Below, one piece after another: positions 19,711-28,822 of a stretch of 64,000 nt of DNA. The notes under the pieces were generated by a model. It searched no databases. It was given only the letters and a program-made list of their open reading frames with translations, and was not told the origin of the DNA. Each line of letters opens with the position of its first letter. The first letter of the stretch is position 1. The stretch spans positions 62,001 through 126,000 of the forward strand of contig VWVT01000017.1 in assembly GCA_008638415.1 (NCBI GenBank), given 5' to 3'. A program made the translations under genes and the position numbers. The DNA is from Nocardiopsis sinuspersici. Lineage in GTDB: Bacteria > Actinomycetota > Actinomycetes > Streptosporangiales > Streptosporangiaceae.

Positions 19711-20196
19711 CTAGTCGGCCAGTCCGGTGACCTGGCGCAGGATGGAGAGGAGTTCGGCGCGCTTGTACACCGCCAGACCGATGGCGGCGCCGAAGGCGGC
19801 GAGCATGTGCACGTAGACCATGGGATCGCCCTGGGTGAGGCGCTCGGCGGCCTCCTCCTCGCCGACCGAGTGGGCCTCCCAGGCGGTGGAGACGGCGAAC
19901 TCCAGCTCGGGCGGGAGCATCTCGGCGACCGTGCGGGCGACGGCCTCACGCGAGTCGGCGGGCTTCCACACCACGCCGGTCTGCTGCACGCGGCGGCTGA
20001 GGAAGGCGGCGATGACCTTCAGCTCGGACATGACGGCGTCCGCGTCGTCGGAGGCGTGCGGAACGACCCGGTCGAGCTCCTCCCGGTCGCGGTCGGTGTA
20101 GGCGGCGATCAGGTCGATGGCGGTGCGCTTGACATGGTCGGGCACGTCGGAGGCGGGCGTGGGCCCGTCGGTGCCGCCGTCGAAGGACTCGGACAC
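19711..20196 (-). CDS. Conserved hypothetical protein
   Basis: 161 aa from a GTG with AAGGA 8 nt upstream. The N-terminal 20 residues are polar, and the rest is predicted helical. A hydrophobic stretch near the end (VYVHMLAAFGAAIGLAVY) may touch the membrane. No family was recognised. It lies between the sugar importer and the 10-methyl fatty acid genes on the same strand, with gaps that suggest its own transcript. Confidence 0.65.
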   Translation of the reverse strand: MSESFDGGTDGPTPASDVPDHVKRTAIDLIAAYTDRDREELDRVVPHASDDADAVMSELKVIAAFLSRRVQQTGVVWKPADSREAVARTVAEMLPPELEFAVSTAWEAHSVGEEEAAERLTQGDPMVYVHMLAAFGAAIGLAVYKRAELLSILRQVTGLAD

Positions 20197-20362
20197 GGTG
20201 TGGTCCTTTCCGGTGGGTGTGGGACTGGGGGCTGTTCGGTGGGTGCCGGAGCGTCGCACGGCTGGACGGGTGCCGGCCGAACACGCCCCGGGTCCATGAT
20301 GCCGCCAAACCGTCCCCGGGGGACCGCGGACAGGCCGTGCTCCCCCGCCGGCGAACCGCGGG

Positions 20363-20393
20363 GCCCGGGCGGACCGCGACGGTCCGCCCGGGC
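20363..20393 (-). terminator. Terminator of the 10-methyl fatty acid operon
   Basis: 14-bp perfect stem (20363-20376 with 20380-20393) with a 3-nt loop, 20 bp past the stop of the methyltransferase gene. Confidence 0.8.
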
Positions 20394-20413
20394 TCCGTTC
20401 AGGGTCGGGGCGC

Positions 20414-21700
20414 TCAGAACCAGGGGCGCAGCGGCACGTGCGCCTCGGTGCCGTCCAGCTTCACACCGAGGATCTGGTGCAGCTGCACCACGTTGCGCTC
20501 GAAGCCGAGCACGCAACCGGCCATGTAGAGGCGCCAGACGCGCGCGGTGCCCTCGCCGACCTCGGCGACGGCCTCGTCCCAGTGGCGGTCCAGGTTGGCG
20601 CCCCAGTGGCGGAGGGTGAGTGCGTAGTGCTCACGCAGGTTCTCCTGGTGGCGGATCTCGAACCCGGCGTCGTTCATCTCCGTCTGGAGCTTGCCGGGAC
20701 CCTCCAGCTCGCCGTCGGGGAACACGTACCGGTTGATGACGCCCTTGGTGTTCATGGGCGGCAGGTCGTTGCGCGGCCGGGTGATGCAGTGGTTGAGCAG
20801 CCGTCCCCCGGGGACGAGCTTGTCGTTGAGCGAGGAGAAGTAGGAGGCCAGGTTCCTGGCCCCCACGTGCTCGGTCAGGCCGATGGAGCTGATCCGGTCG
20901 TAGCTGCCGTCGGGAACGTCCCGGTAGTCCATGTGGCGGACCTCGGCCAGCTCCGACAGCCCCTCCTGCGCGATCTTCTTGGCCGCCCACTCGGCCTGTT
21001 CCTTGGACAGGGTGACGCCGAGCGCGCGGACCCCGTGTTCCCGGGCGGCGTGCATGACCATGCCGCCCCATCCGCAGCCCACGTCGAGCAGGCGCATGCC
21101 CGGCTCCAGTCCGAGCTTGCGCGAGACCAGTTCGTACTTGCGGAACTGGGCGCTCTCCAGGGCGCCGTCGAAGCGCTTCACCCGGTCCGGTGCGGCGTCC
21201 TCTTCGTCGAAGACGGCGCAGGTGTAGGTCATGGACGGGCCCAGGACCAGTTCGTAGAAGGCGTTGGAGACGTCGTAGTGGTGGTGGATGACCTCCGCGT
21301 CGCGCTGCTTGGAGTGGCGCCAGCCCAGGCCGGTGAGGCGGCCGCGGGACACCTCCTGGGGCGGCGGGGCCACCCGGCTGACGAGCTTGACCCAGCCCAC
21401 GGACCGCAGGATCGCGGCGACGTCGCGCAGGGAGAGGTCGATCCCGTCGGCGAGCACGAAGTCCTCGATGCGTCTGAGGGCGGTGTACATGTCGCCCTCC
21501 AGCTCCAGGTGGCCGGAGACGTAGGCGCGGGCCAGGCCGACGGTGTTGGGGGACTGGACCAGGTAGTTGACGGCGACCGGCGTGCGCACGTGCAGTGCCA
21601 CGTCGCTGTTGGGATCCCCTGCCCTGCTGCCGTCGTAGGCGGTGAATCGGATGGGCGCGTCGGGTCCCACGACGCGTTCGAAGATCTCGGCAAGCCGCAT
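20414..21700 (-). CDS. tmsB: Fatty-acyl phospholipid methyltransferase (cyclopropane synthase family, TmsB/UfaA1-like)
   Basis: 428 aa from an ATG with AGGAAGGA upstream. S-adenosylmethionine-binding motif LLDVGCGWGGM is near residue 200, and the preceding HHHYDVSNAFYEL and the EHVGARN loop are family hallmarks of cyclopropane fatty acid synthases. The upstream flavoprotein gene, 65 bp away, makes the pair match the characterised actinobacterial route to 10-methyl fatty acids: this enzyme methylenates the oleoyl chain at C10 and the flavoprotein reduces it. The symbol follows that literature and is inferred from the pairing. A plain cyclopropane synthase is the alternative. Confidence 0.8.
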   Translation of the reverse strand: MRLAEIFERVVGPDAPIRFTAYDGSRAGDPNSDVALHVRTPVAVNYLVQSPNTVGLARAYVSGHLELEGDMYTALRRIEDFVLADGIDLSLRDVAAILRSVGWVKLVSRVAPPPQEVSRGRLTGLGWRHSKQRDAEVIHHHYDVSNAFYELVLGPSMTYTCAVFDEEDAAPDRVKRFDGALESAQFRKYELVSRKLGLEPGMRLLDVGCGWGGMVMHAAREHGVRALGVTLSKEQAEWAAKKIAQEGLSELAEVRHMDYRDVPDGSYDRISSIGLTEHVGARNLASYFSSLNDKLVPGGRLLNHCITRPRNDLPPMNTKGVINRYVFPDGELEGPGKLQTEMNDAGFEIRHQENLREHYALTLRHWGANLDRHWDEAVAEVGEGTARVWRLYMAGCVLGFERNVVQLHQILGVKLDGTEAHVPLRPWF

Positions 21701-21765
21701 GTTCTGTCCTTCCTGCTCTCGGATGCGGCCCATCTCCTCGGGTCGCGTCCCGGTGATGTGGTGCC

Positions 21766-23217
21766 TCAGCGGTTGCCCACGCACTTGGCGTACAGGTCCA
21801 GCAGCCGCCCGTGGGGGTCGTATGCCTCCTTGAGTCCGGTGTAGGCCCGGCCGTTGTAGAGACGCCAGAACTCCTCCTCGGTGTAGAAGGAGTCCGAGTA
21901 CAGGGACTTGTGGCCGCCCAGCTCAGCGACCCTCTCCTCGACCAGGCGGTTGTGGTGGGCCCGGCGCTGGCCCGGCTTCATGTCGACCAGGCCCCAGAAG
22001 CCGAAGTTCACGTAGAGGTGCTCCCCGTCCAGCGGGTAGAGCGGCCACACGTACTCGTCGGCGCCCAGCCCGGGCCGCCGGGGCTCGCGCAGCCGCAGGG
22101 GGCACATCCAGACGGGGGTCATGCCGATCTCGGCGTGGTAGAAGTCCAGGAACTCCGCGCCGCGCTCGACGTCCACCTCGATGTCCTGGATGAGCGGCTC
22201 CTGGGGCCGCTTACCCCGGTAGTGGGTGAGGAGGCGGGAGAAGTCGGTGCGCCGGTCCCAGGCGACGAGCTTGCGGTAGACGTCGGAGCGCTTGAGGGAG
22301 CGCGGCCACAGGGGGCGCACCAGCGGGTGCTGGGTGCCGAAGGCCCGGGAGCACCAGAACCAGTCGGCGTCCCAGCGCCACAGGTAGTCGCTGACGGTGA
22401 GGTAGTCGCCGGGCCCCGTGCCCGCGTAGCGCTGGATGGACCGGTAGTAGATGTCCCCGCCGGTGTAGTCGCTGGTCCAGGGGGCCTGGTCGGTGAAGCG
22501 TGCCAGGGTCAGGTACAGCTCGTCGGGGGCGAAGGCCACCCCGTCCACGAAGTCGACCGGCTGGCCGTCGTGCTCGCGGTCGGCGCAGACGCGGGCGAGG
22601 GCGTCCATCGTCTCGGCCGCGTCGTGGAAGCGCAGGTGGCGCAGGTGCACGTAGGGGGAGACCGGCTCCAGGTCGATGCGCAGGCGCAGGCTGTAGCCCA
22701 GGGTCCCGTAGGAGTTGGGGAAGCCGTAGAAGAGGTCGCTGTGCTCGTTGTCGCGGGTGGCGGTGACGATGTCGCCGTCACCGGTGAGGATCTCCATCTC
22801 CTGGACGGCCTCGTGCGGCAGGCCGTTGCGGAAGGAGGAGGACTCGATGCCCATGCCGGTGACGGCGCCGCCGAGGGTGATGGTGCGCAGTTGCGGGACG
22901 ACGGTCGGCATGAGCCCGTGCGGGAGGGTGGCCGCGACGAGGTCCTCGTAGGTGGTCATACCGCCCACGTCGGCGAGGCGCTCGACCGGGTCGATGGCGA
23001 TGACGCCGGTGAAGCCGGACACGTCCAGGGCGGGCGTGCTGGTGGGTTCGCGGAACCGGAAGAGGTTGGAGGTGGGCTTGGCCAGGCGTACCGGCGCGTC
23101 CGGGGGCAGCGCACGGTAGTCGCGACGCAGCTTCTGGACCGCCGCTATGTGCTCGGCGAAGCCCGTCCGCCCTCCGGTGGAGGTGCCGCTGCTCGTTTCC
23201 TGGTGTTGAGGAGCCAT
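21766..23217 (-). CDS. tmsA: FAD-binding oxidoreductase (TmsA-like, 10-methylene reductase)
   Basis: 483 aa from an ATG with GGAACGGAAG upstream; longer in-frame starts extend into the racemase promoter. It has a PCMH-type FAD domain: VIAIDPVERLADVGGMTTYE, then LGGAVTGMGIESSS, typical of the DIMINUTO/DWARF1-like and oxidase family. It is first in a two-gene unit with the methyltransferase. In mycobacteria and relatives the homologous flavoprotein completes the conversion of oleoyl lipid to 10-methylstearate (tuberculostearate). The third gene found in some tms loci was not seen here. The assignment is strong by context and not proven by sequence alone. Confidence 0.8.
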   Translation of the reverse strand: MAPQHQETSSGTSTGGRTGFAEHIAAVQKLRRDYRALPPDAPVRLAKPTSNLFRFREPTSTPALDVSGFTGVIAIDPVERLADVGGMTTYEDLVAATLPHGLMPTVVPQLRTITLGGAVTGMGIESSSFRNGLPHEAVQEMEILTGDGDIVTATRDNEHSDLFYGFPNSYGTLGYSLRLRIDLEPVSPYVHLRHLRFHDAAETMDALARVCADREHDGQPVDFVDGVAFAPDELYLTLARFTDQAPWTSDYTGGDIYYRSIQRYAGTGPGDYLTVSDYLWRWDADWFWCSRAFGTQHPLVRPLWPRSLKRSDVYRKLVAWDRRTDFSRLLTHYRGKRPQEPLIQDIEVDVERGAEFLDFYHAEIGMTPVWMCPLRLREPRRPGLGADEYVWPLYPLDGEHLYVNFGFWGLVDMKPGQRRAHHNRLVEERVAELGGHKSLYSDSFYTEEEFWRLYNGRAYTGLKEAYDPHGRLLDLYAKCVGNR

Positions 23218-23446
23218 TCCGGTTCTTCCGTTCCTCGGCGACGCACAGCGTGGGCCGGCCCCGTCCGCGCGATACCACGCGGACGGACCGATCCACCTAG
23301 TTCTACCTATCGGTAACGGTCTTGTGCCACCCCATTTGTTACGTGTCTTCATCAGAAACCCCCTACCCGTACTCCTGACCGGGGCACCGCCCCCCACGGA
23401 AGGATCGCGCGCCGGTTCTCCGGGGTGGTGAAGGGCTGGCCGTAAG

Positions 23447-24241
23447 ATGGGATCCGTGCGTATCGCTCTCGTTGACTCCGGTATCGGCATGCTCTCGACT
23501 GCGGCGACCCTGCGCGCCGCACGGCCGGACGCGGACCTGTTCCTGTCCATGGACCCCGACCACATGCCGTGGGGTCCGCGTACTCCGGACGAGGTGATCG
23601 CACGCGCGCTGGCCGGGGCCCGCGCCGCCCGCGAGGCCGCCGGCACCCCGGGGCTGGACGCCGTGGTGGTGCCGTGCAACACCGCGTCGGTGCATGTGCT
23701 GGCCGAGCTGCGCGCCGAGTTCGAGCCGCGGGTCCCGGTGATCGGGACGGTCCCCGCGATCAAGCCCGCGGCCGCCGCCGGAGGACCGATCGCGGTGTGG
23801 TCCACCGTCGCGACCACGCGCAGCGGCTACCAGCGCCGGCTCGTCGAGACCTTCGCGCGCGACGTGGAGGTGACCCCGGTGGCCTGCGTCGGACTGGCCG
23901 AGGCGGTGGAGTCGGCCGATCCCCGGCTGATCGACGACGCCGTCGCCTACGCCGCCGGACTGACCCCCGCCGACGTGCGCGGCGTGGTGTTGGGGTGCAC
24001 CCACTACGACCTGGTGGGCGAGCGGATCTCGGCCGCCCTCGGCGGGCGGGCCGCGCTGTTCACCGCCGCCGACGCGGTCGTCGCCCAGACCCTGCGCCGG
24101 ACCGGCGAGGTTCCCGTGGGCGAGCGGCCCGGCCGGGTGCGGGTCCTGGCCAGCGGCAGGCCCGCCCGGCTGCCCGCGGCGGCGCTGGTCTACCCGGCCG
24201 GACGCTCGCTCGTGGACGAGGCGCGCGCCGCCCCCGCGTAG
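23447..24241 (+). CDS. Glutamate/aspartate racemase family protein
   Basis: 264 aa. Both catalytic cysteine blocks of the cofactor-independent racemase family are present: VVPCNTAS (about residue 75) and LGCTHYDL (about residue 180). The N-terminal DSGIG resembles the DSGxGG motif of MurI. The start may be ATG 23447 or GTG 23456. It could be the MurI that makes D-glutamate for peptidoglycan, or a second, divergent paralogue, since the GG of DSGxGG is changed (DSGIGM). The gene is monocistronic and divergent from the tms pair. Confidence 0.75.
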   Translation: MGSVRIALVDSGIGMLSTAATLRAARPDADLFLSMDPDHMPWGPRTPDEVIARALAGARAAREAAGTPGLDAVVVPCNTASVHVLAELRAEFEPRVPVIGTVPAIKPAAAAGGPIAVWSTVATTRSGYQRRLVETFARDVEVTPVACVGLAEAVESADPRLIDDAVAYAAGLTPADVRGVVLGCTHYDLVGERISAALGGRAALFTAADAVVAQTLRRTGEVPVGERPGRVRVLASGRPARLPAAALVYPAGRSLVDEARAAPA

Positions 24242-24267
24242 TCCGCGGTCGGCACGGCGGCGGGGCG

Positions 24268-25077
24268 CTACGCCTCCAGGGGCTGTGGGTCCTCCGCCCG
24301 GCGGGCCCTCCTTCGAGCGTGCACGAGGGCCGCGGCGCCACCGGCCATGGCCACTCCCGCCAGCGAACCCGCGGTGTTCGCGAGGACGTCGCCGGTGTCG
24401 GCCAGGTCGCCCGCGGCCCACTGGCTCGCCTCGACCACGGCCGAGAACCCGGGACCGGCCACGACGCGCACCGTCCAGGACGAGAAGGCGTGGAAGGCCA
24501 GGATCCCCAGCGGCACGAAGAGCAGGGTGTGGAGGACCTTCTCCTCCACGATCATGGCCGCGGACTCCATCGGTTCACCGGCCCGTGCGATCGACTCGCC
24601 CATCTCCCGCTCCACGAGCCCCTCCCCGTCCGACGGGGCGGGTCGGCCCTCGGCGTCCAGGACCACCGGGTCCGTACCAGGTGCTCCGTGCGCGAAGAAG
24701 TCGTAGGGCTCCCGGTCCAGGATCTCGGCCCTCTCCTCGTGGGAGAGCGGATCGACGCTGTAGTACGCCAGTTCTCCGGTGCTGAGCTGCTGGCCGAAGG
24801 CCGTCACCGGAACCGCCTCCTGCCGGAGCTCCTGGATCGCGGACAGGGGGTTCCACACGACATGGCGGCTCCCCGCCTCCGCCTGGCCCCACGAGGTCAG
24901 GGGAGCGGCCAGGACGAGGAGGTAGGCGGCCGCCGTGACCCCGAGGAGTCCGCGCGCCAGGGGCCGGCTCCACCCGGCCCCCTCCTGGTCCCTGGCCAGG
25001 ACCAAGGAGAACACCAGCAACGCGAGCAACGCCAGGCACACGGTCACCGGTGTGACATAGAAGAGCACCATCCACAT
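24268..25077 (-). CDS. VanZ-like membrane protein
   Basis: 269 aa from ATG 25077, with GGAGG just upstream; ATG 25071 has a better spacing. Four to five hydrophobic segments are present. The order of segments and the motifs VWNPLSAIQELRQE and KVLHTLLFVPLG ... ASQWAAGDLADTGDVLANT agree with the VanZ-like family. A polar loop of about 85 residues separates the second and third segments. VanZ relatives are widespread in non-resistant bacteria, and no glycopeptide resistance genes are nearby, so resistance is not inferred. Confidence 0.75.
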   Translation of the reverse strand: MWMVLFYVTPVTVCLALLALLVFSLVLARDQEGAGWSRPLARGLLGVTAAAYLLVLAAPLTSWGQAEAGSRHVVWNPLSAIQELRQEAVPVTAFGQQLSTGELAYYSVDPLSHEERAEILDREPYDFFAHGAPGTDPVVLDAEGRPAPSDGEGLVEREMGESIARAGEPMESAAMIVEEKVLHTLLFVPLGILAFHAFSSWTVRVVAGPGFSAVVEASQWAAGDLADTGDVLANTAGSLAGVAMAGGAAALVHARRRARRAEDPQPLEA

Positions 25078-25192
25078 ATCGCCTCCACGGGGGTTAGGGG
25101 AACCGCAGTTATACCGGAACCACGCGGAGTCACGGTTCACCGCCGTCCACGTGGATCCGGTACGCGCTGGTCGACGCGGTGTCCGGTTCCCG

Positions 25193-25525
25193 TCACTCCC
25201 GCCGCCGTCTCCCGAAGGTGCCGCGGTAGGCGCCGGGCGGTACCCCCGTCAGCCGTGTGAAGTGGTGGCGGAAGGTGGCGGTCGAGCCGAAGCCCGTCTC
25301 GGCGGCGACCCGGTCCACCGACTGGTCCGTGGACTCCAGGAGCCGCTGCGCCCGGTTGACGCGGACCTGGAGGAGCCACCGCAGCGGAGTGGTCCCCACC
25401 TGGGAGCGAAAGTGCCTGTTGAGGCTCCGTACGCTCAGGGCTGCGTTGTCGGCCATGTCCTTCAGCGTGAGGGGGCGGTGAGGGTTGGCGGCCGTCCACT
25501 CCAGCGTGTGCCTCAGAGTGGGCTC
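25193..25525 (-). pseudogene. 3' remnant of a GlxA-type AraC family regulator
   Basis: About 110 residues match the C-terminal double helix-turn-helix of AraC regulators of the DJ-1/PfpI (GlxA) type: RHTLEWTAANPHRPLTLKDM, then SVRSLNRHFRSQVG, TPLRWLLQ and VAAETGFGSTATFRHHFTR, ending GVPPGAYRGTF. Resemblance stops abruptly near 25522. The upstream part of the frame is low-complexity Arg/Pro sequence and the expected ~200-residue sensor domain is missing. A short N-terminal-like piece (VTVAVWDIRARP) in another frame may be debris. The gene is judged non-functional. Confidence 0.7.
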
Positions 25526-25902
25526 GGATCCGGCTCGAGCCCCGACGGGCCGAGGAGTCCGCGGGCCTGGCCCTGATGTCCCACACCGCCACGGTGACCG
25601 GGTCGGGCTCCCGAGGGGGTTCGGTGACGACCGTGACCATCGAACCGGCCCGTCGGCGGCCGGACGGTGGATGGCTCTACGTGGTCGACGACCCGTTCTT
25701 CTCCCGCACGGAAGCGGCGGGGCGGGCGTGGGGGCGCTCGGGCGCGGTGACCCGTGCGGCCCCGCCGGGTACCGGCCGCGCGGGTTCGGTGCGCGCCGGC
25801 CGACGCGGTACGCGGACATCCGGTCGTACACGGCGGCCTTCGCCGGAACAGGGCGAAGGCCCGGGTCGTGCGGCCCCGGACCGCCTCAGGGATTGGGGGT
25901 GA
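25522..25902 (+). pseudogene. 3' remnant of a SnoaL/NTF2-like protein
   Basis: From 25522 the plus strand reads a typical second half of an NTF2-like protein: LEPRRAEESAGLALMSHTAT followed by ARRRPDGGWLYVVDDPF. This parallels the end of the intact NTF2-like gene at 40482-40907 (GADGLWRYVVDNPF). The resemblance ends near 25710 and the frame runs on as Arg/Gly-rich noise to 25902. The first half is absent. It begins at the same point where the AraC remnant on the other strand begins, so two broken genes were joined head to head. Confidence 0.65.
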
Positions 25903-27421
25903 GGGCGCCCTGCCGCGTGGTCTCCATGTGCACGTACCCGGTGCGGGAGGCCTCGCCGCCCAGAGCGCCCGCGGCGAGAGTGCTCACCAGGTTGCGCACC
26001 CCGACGGTGTCGTTGTCGTGGAGGAGGGTCTCCAGCAGCGACAGCGCAGCGCGCTGGTCACCCGGCCGCTCGCGCACGTGCCGCCACTGGGGCTCGGTCG
26101 CCGCGTCCGACAGCATCAGCGTCCGGCCGACCTGGCCGAGCGCGGTCAGCAGCGGGGTGTCGTGCGGAACGCGTTCCAGCGCGGCGTTGACCTGCTCCGC
26201 CTGCTGTTCTGGGTCGACCTCCTCGGCGGACTGCGCCCTGAGGAAGTCCAGCACGTTCTCGGCCGGGGCCAGCGGCCGTACCGGCGGCATCCCCTCGATC
26301 ATGGCGCGCACCTCCGCCAGGTCCCCCGCGATCTCCTCGGTGCGCCCCAGCTCCCCGATGAGCCGCTCCGCCCGCAGCGCGGAACAGCCCGCCACCCAGC
26401 GGGCCCCGCGGCCCGCGGCCAGGCGTGCGGCGGACAGGGCGAGCTCCGCGCCGCGCCGGGGGGCTCCCACCCGCTCGAAGTAGCGCGACCAGGTGGTCAC
26501 GCGCACACCCAGCCGCCAGTCGTTGCGGACGGTGCCCTGGCACACCAGGTTCTCCACCGCCTCCACCCACGCGGGCCGCAGGCTCGGGTACGCCTCGGCC
26601 TCCTCCACGGTGGGCAGCGGCGCGATGGCCTCCTGGGGCTGGCACTGGCCCAGCCGGGCCAGCCAGGACAGCAGCCGTGCCCGCTCGAAGCGGATGCGGC
26701 GGTGCAGGGCGGCCCGGCGGGAGTTGGCCTCATCCAGGGTCAGCTCCGCGTCCAGCCGGTCCAGCACCTCCAGGGCCTCAGCGTGCTTGTCCTGGTACCG
26801 AAGGGCCCTGACCAGGGCGAACACCCCGTCGGCGCCGAGCACGGCCGGGCCGGTGGCGGTGTGCTCGTAGCGCCGCAGCTCGGCCTCGGCACGGTCGGCC
26901 AGGTCCTCGTCGATGAGGAGGTTCACCCGGGCGAGGGTGAACGCGGGCCACGCGGGAGTGCGCTCCCAACCGGCCAGGCGCCGGGTGGACAGCAGCTCGC
27001 GCCGCAGACCGGTGGTGCCCCGGGCGTCGACGTTGGCGTGGCAGCGCACCAGGGTCTCCAGCAGGGAGACCGGCAGGGCGCCGTGGGCGTGCGGTTCGGG
27101 CTCGTCCTCGGCGGCCGCGCTGACCTGGGCGAGCGCCCGCCCTCCCTCGGCCAGGGCCCCCACCCGCACGGCCAGCGGCCAGTGCGCCAGGAAGAACAGG
27201 GTCGGCGGCCCGAAGAGCCCCGGCACTCCGGGCCCGGTTCCCCCCGCCTCGGCGACCAGTCGGCGCGCGGTGCGCAGGGCCGAGCGGGCCGTCGCCTCCA
27301 CGCGTACCGCGTCCCCGGCCTCACAGAGCACCGGCAGGCCCGCCACCGCCTCGGCCAGTTCCGTCTGTCCCGCCGCCCTGAGCTGGCGTGCGGTCTCCCC
27401 CGCCCATGTCCACATCGGCAT
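25886..27421 (-). CDS. Hypothetical protein with predicted helical repeats
   Basis: 511 aa from an ATG with GGGGGAG at 5-nt spacing. The sequence is almost wholly amphipathic helix with recurring A-rich pairs (ALEVLDRLDAEL, RAELIGEL-like segments) that suggest TPR-like repeats, but no canonical TPR could be assigned. No signal peptide or membrane segment is seen. It is not recognised as a known family. It stands alone; its stop overlaps the noise end of the SnoaL-like remnant. Confidence 0.65.
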   Translation of the reverse strand: MPMWTWAGETARQLRAAGQTELAEAVAGLPVLCEAGDAVRVEATARSALRTARRLVAEAGGTGPGVPGLFGPPTLFFLAHWPLAVRVGALAEGGRALAQVSAAAEDEPEPHAHGALPVSLLETLVRCHANVDARGTTGLRRELLSTRRLAGWERTPAWPAFTLARVNLLIDEDLADRAEAELRRYEHTATGPAVLGADGVFALVRALRYQDKHAEALEVLDRLDAELTLDEANSRRAALHRRIRFERARLLSWLARLGQCQPQEAIAPLPTVEEAEAYPSLRPAWVEAVENLVCQGTVRNDWRLGVRVTTWSRYFERVGAPRRGAELALSAARLAAGRGARWVAGCSALRAERLIGELGRTEEIAGDLAEVRAMIEGMPPVRPLAPAENVLDFLRAQSAEEVDPEQQAEQVNAALERVPHDTPLLTALGQVGRTLMLSDAATEPQWRHVRERPGDQRAALSLLETLLHDNDTVGVRNLVSTLAAGALGGEASRTGYVHMETTRQGALTPNP

Positions 27422-27658
27422 GATCACTCCCCCTGTAAGCGCCGCGTGAGAACCGAACGTAGCAGCGCGGTGACAGAGGTGTACGGGAAACGCGGAAAAA
27501 CCGTGTAGCAGGGGTTTACGCATCCGATGGGGGTGGATTTGGCCCGATACACTCGGGGCACCACGGCCCCGGAGGGGCCGCCCCGATTCCGGCGCGGACA
27601 GCCGGACCGAGCCTCACAGGGCTCACCCCGACACGTACCTGAGGAGACATGAGCCCCG

Positions 27659-28006
27659 ATGGGATGGCGAGACCGTTTCGGACTCCGCAAGGCCAACCGC
27701 AGAGGCAAGGTCCGTTTTGACCGCGCCTCCGAGGATTCGGACATCAAGGCGCTGATCGACTTCGCCAAGAGCCGGGTCGGGGTGGAGTTCTTCGTCGAAC
27801 CGGAGACCTTCGCCACCCGGACCACCGCCGTCGCGGTCGCCACGGACGGCGAGTGGATCCGCCGCCGGTGCGGCTCGCCCGAGGTGATCCGCAAGGTGGC
27901 CAGTAAGTTGGCGGTTCCCGCGTACGACGTGCAGATCATGGGTTACCCGCAGCGGATGCGCGACTGGAGCGCCCGCAACAAGCGCGGCCTGTCGCTGGAC
28001 GACTAG
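27659..28006 (+). CDS. Conserved hypothetical protein
   Basis: 115 aa. A basic N-terminus (WRDRFGLRKANRRGKVRF) leads into a small alpha/beta domain (FFVEPETFATRTTAVAVATD, then EVIRKVASKLAVPAYDVQIM). The ATG is 12 nt from GAGGAG; another ATG at 27649, in a different frame, reads only 23 codons. The family was seen as familiar in actinomycetes but cannot be named. A hairpin directly at the stop codon suggests a single-gene transcript. Confidence 0.7.
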   Translation: MGWRDRFGLRKANRRGKVRFDRASEDSDIKALIDFAKSRVGVEFFVEPETFATRTTAVAVATDGEWIRRRCGSPEVIRKVASKLAVPAYDVQIMGYPQRMRDWSARNKRGLSLDD

Positions 28007-28028
28007 GGCGTGTGCGGCGGACACGCCC
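28006..28028 (+). terminator. Hairpin at the stop codon of the 115-aa gene
   Basis: GGGCGTGT (28006-28013) pairs with ACACGCCC (28021-28028). A second hairpin, GGCCGGT/ACCGGCC at 28052-28070, follows within 25 bp, so termination is probably by a tandem pair. Confidence 0.6.
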
Positions 28029-28217
28029 CGACGGTGCGCGGACCTTCGGCGGGCCGGTGTAGGACCGGCCACACCGACACGCCGCCGGGAGTACGTCCAA
28101 AACCCGCCACCGCGCCATTTTGGGCATTGATGACGAGTCCTTGCCGCGACTTCCTCGCCGAACGGGTTCCCTAACGGGCTCCGTTCGTCGCATACTCGCC
28201 TGGGAGGGGGGACTCTG

Positions 28218-28745
28218 ATGAAGCAGGATCTCACGGCCCTGTGCTGCGACTGCGGCACGATTCGCGAGGTGAGCGACTACCAGAGTGTGGGCGAGGCGCA
28301 GTCCGCCTACGGGCTGGCTCGCTGCGTCGTCTGGCGCAAGTGCCGCACCTGCGGCTACCGCACTTACCACGCCTACCTGCGCGGGGACGAGGACCGCGAC
28401 GAGCTGGAGGACGCCCTCCGGTTGGACGGCGCCCTGGCCGCCGAGGCCCTCGACGAGGAGGTCGAGCAGCTGCGGCTGTGCGGGGTCGAGGTCGGGCACG
28501 CCCCCGTCCCGGCCATCTGGGACGGACAGTCGGTGGGCATGGTGACCCAGCGGCTGTCCGACCGCGCCTACTCGATCGTGCTGGACCCCGAGTCGTCCGT
28601 GGTCTCCCGGCTCAAACTCATCGACATGATGTGGAACGAACTGCTGGTCGGCGACCACGACGACCGCTGGTTCATCCAGGAGGCCGAGGACGACGAGACC
28701 CCCGCGTACGCGGTCCGGCTGTTCGGCTACCGCACCCGGGGCTGA
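28218..28745 (+). CDS. Hypothetical protein with N-terminal zinc ribbon
   Basis: 175 aa, ATG start. Two CxxC pairs (CCDCG near residue 10 and CRTCG near residue 42) suggest a small zinc ribbon of about 40 residues. The remainder is acidic and soluble, ending in AVRLFGYRTRG. No catalytic motif is recognised. It is a single gene preceded by about 150 bp with no clear operator and convergent with the helicase. Confidence 0.7.
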   Translation: MKQDLTALCCDCGTIREVSDYQSVGEAQSAYGLARCVVWRKCRTCGYRTYHAYLRGDEDRDELEDALRLDGALAAEALDEEVEQLRLCGVEVGHAPVPAIWDGQSVGMVTQRLSDRAYSIVLDPESSVVSRLKLIDMMWNELLVGDHDDRWFIQEAEDDETPAYAVRLFGYRTRG

Positions 28746-28822
28746 GGCGGGCCGCACGGGGACGGGGTACGGGAGCCGCCGGAGACGGCCGGTCCCACAA
28801 CGGCACACGATTGCACAGCACA

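Noticed and set aside
24268..25077. Glycopeptide resistance locus
   Set aside because: VanZ-like fold only; no VanHAX, VanR/S or VanY-type genes nearby.
27649..27720. 23-codon ORF starting at the ATG after GAGGAGAC
   Set aside because: The ribosome binding site is too close and it is out of frame with the 115-aa gene, which has better coding character.
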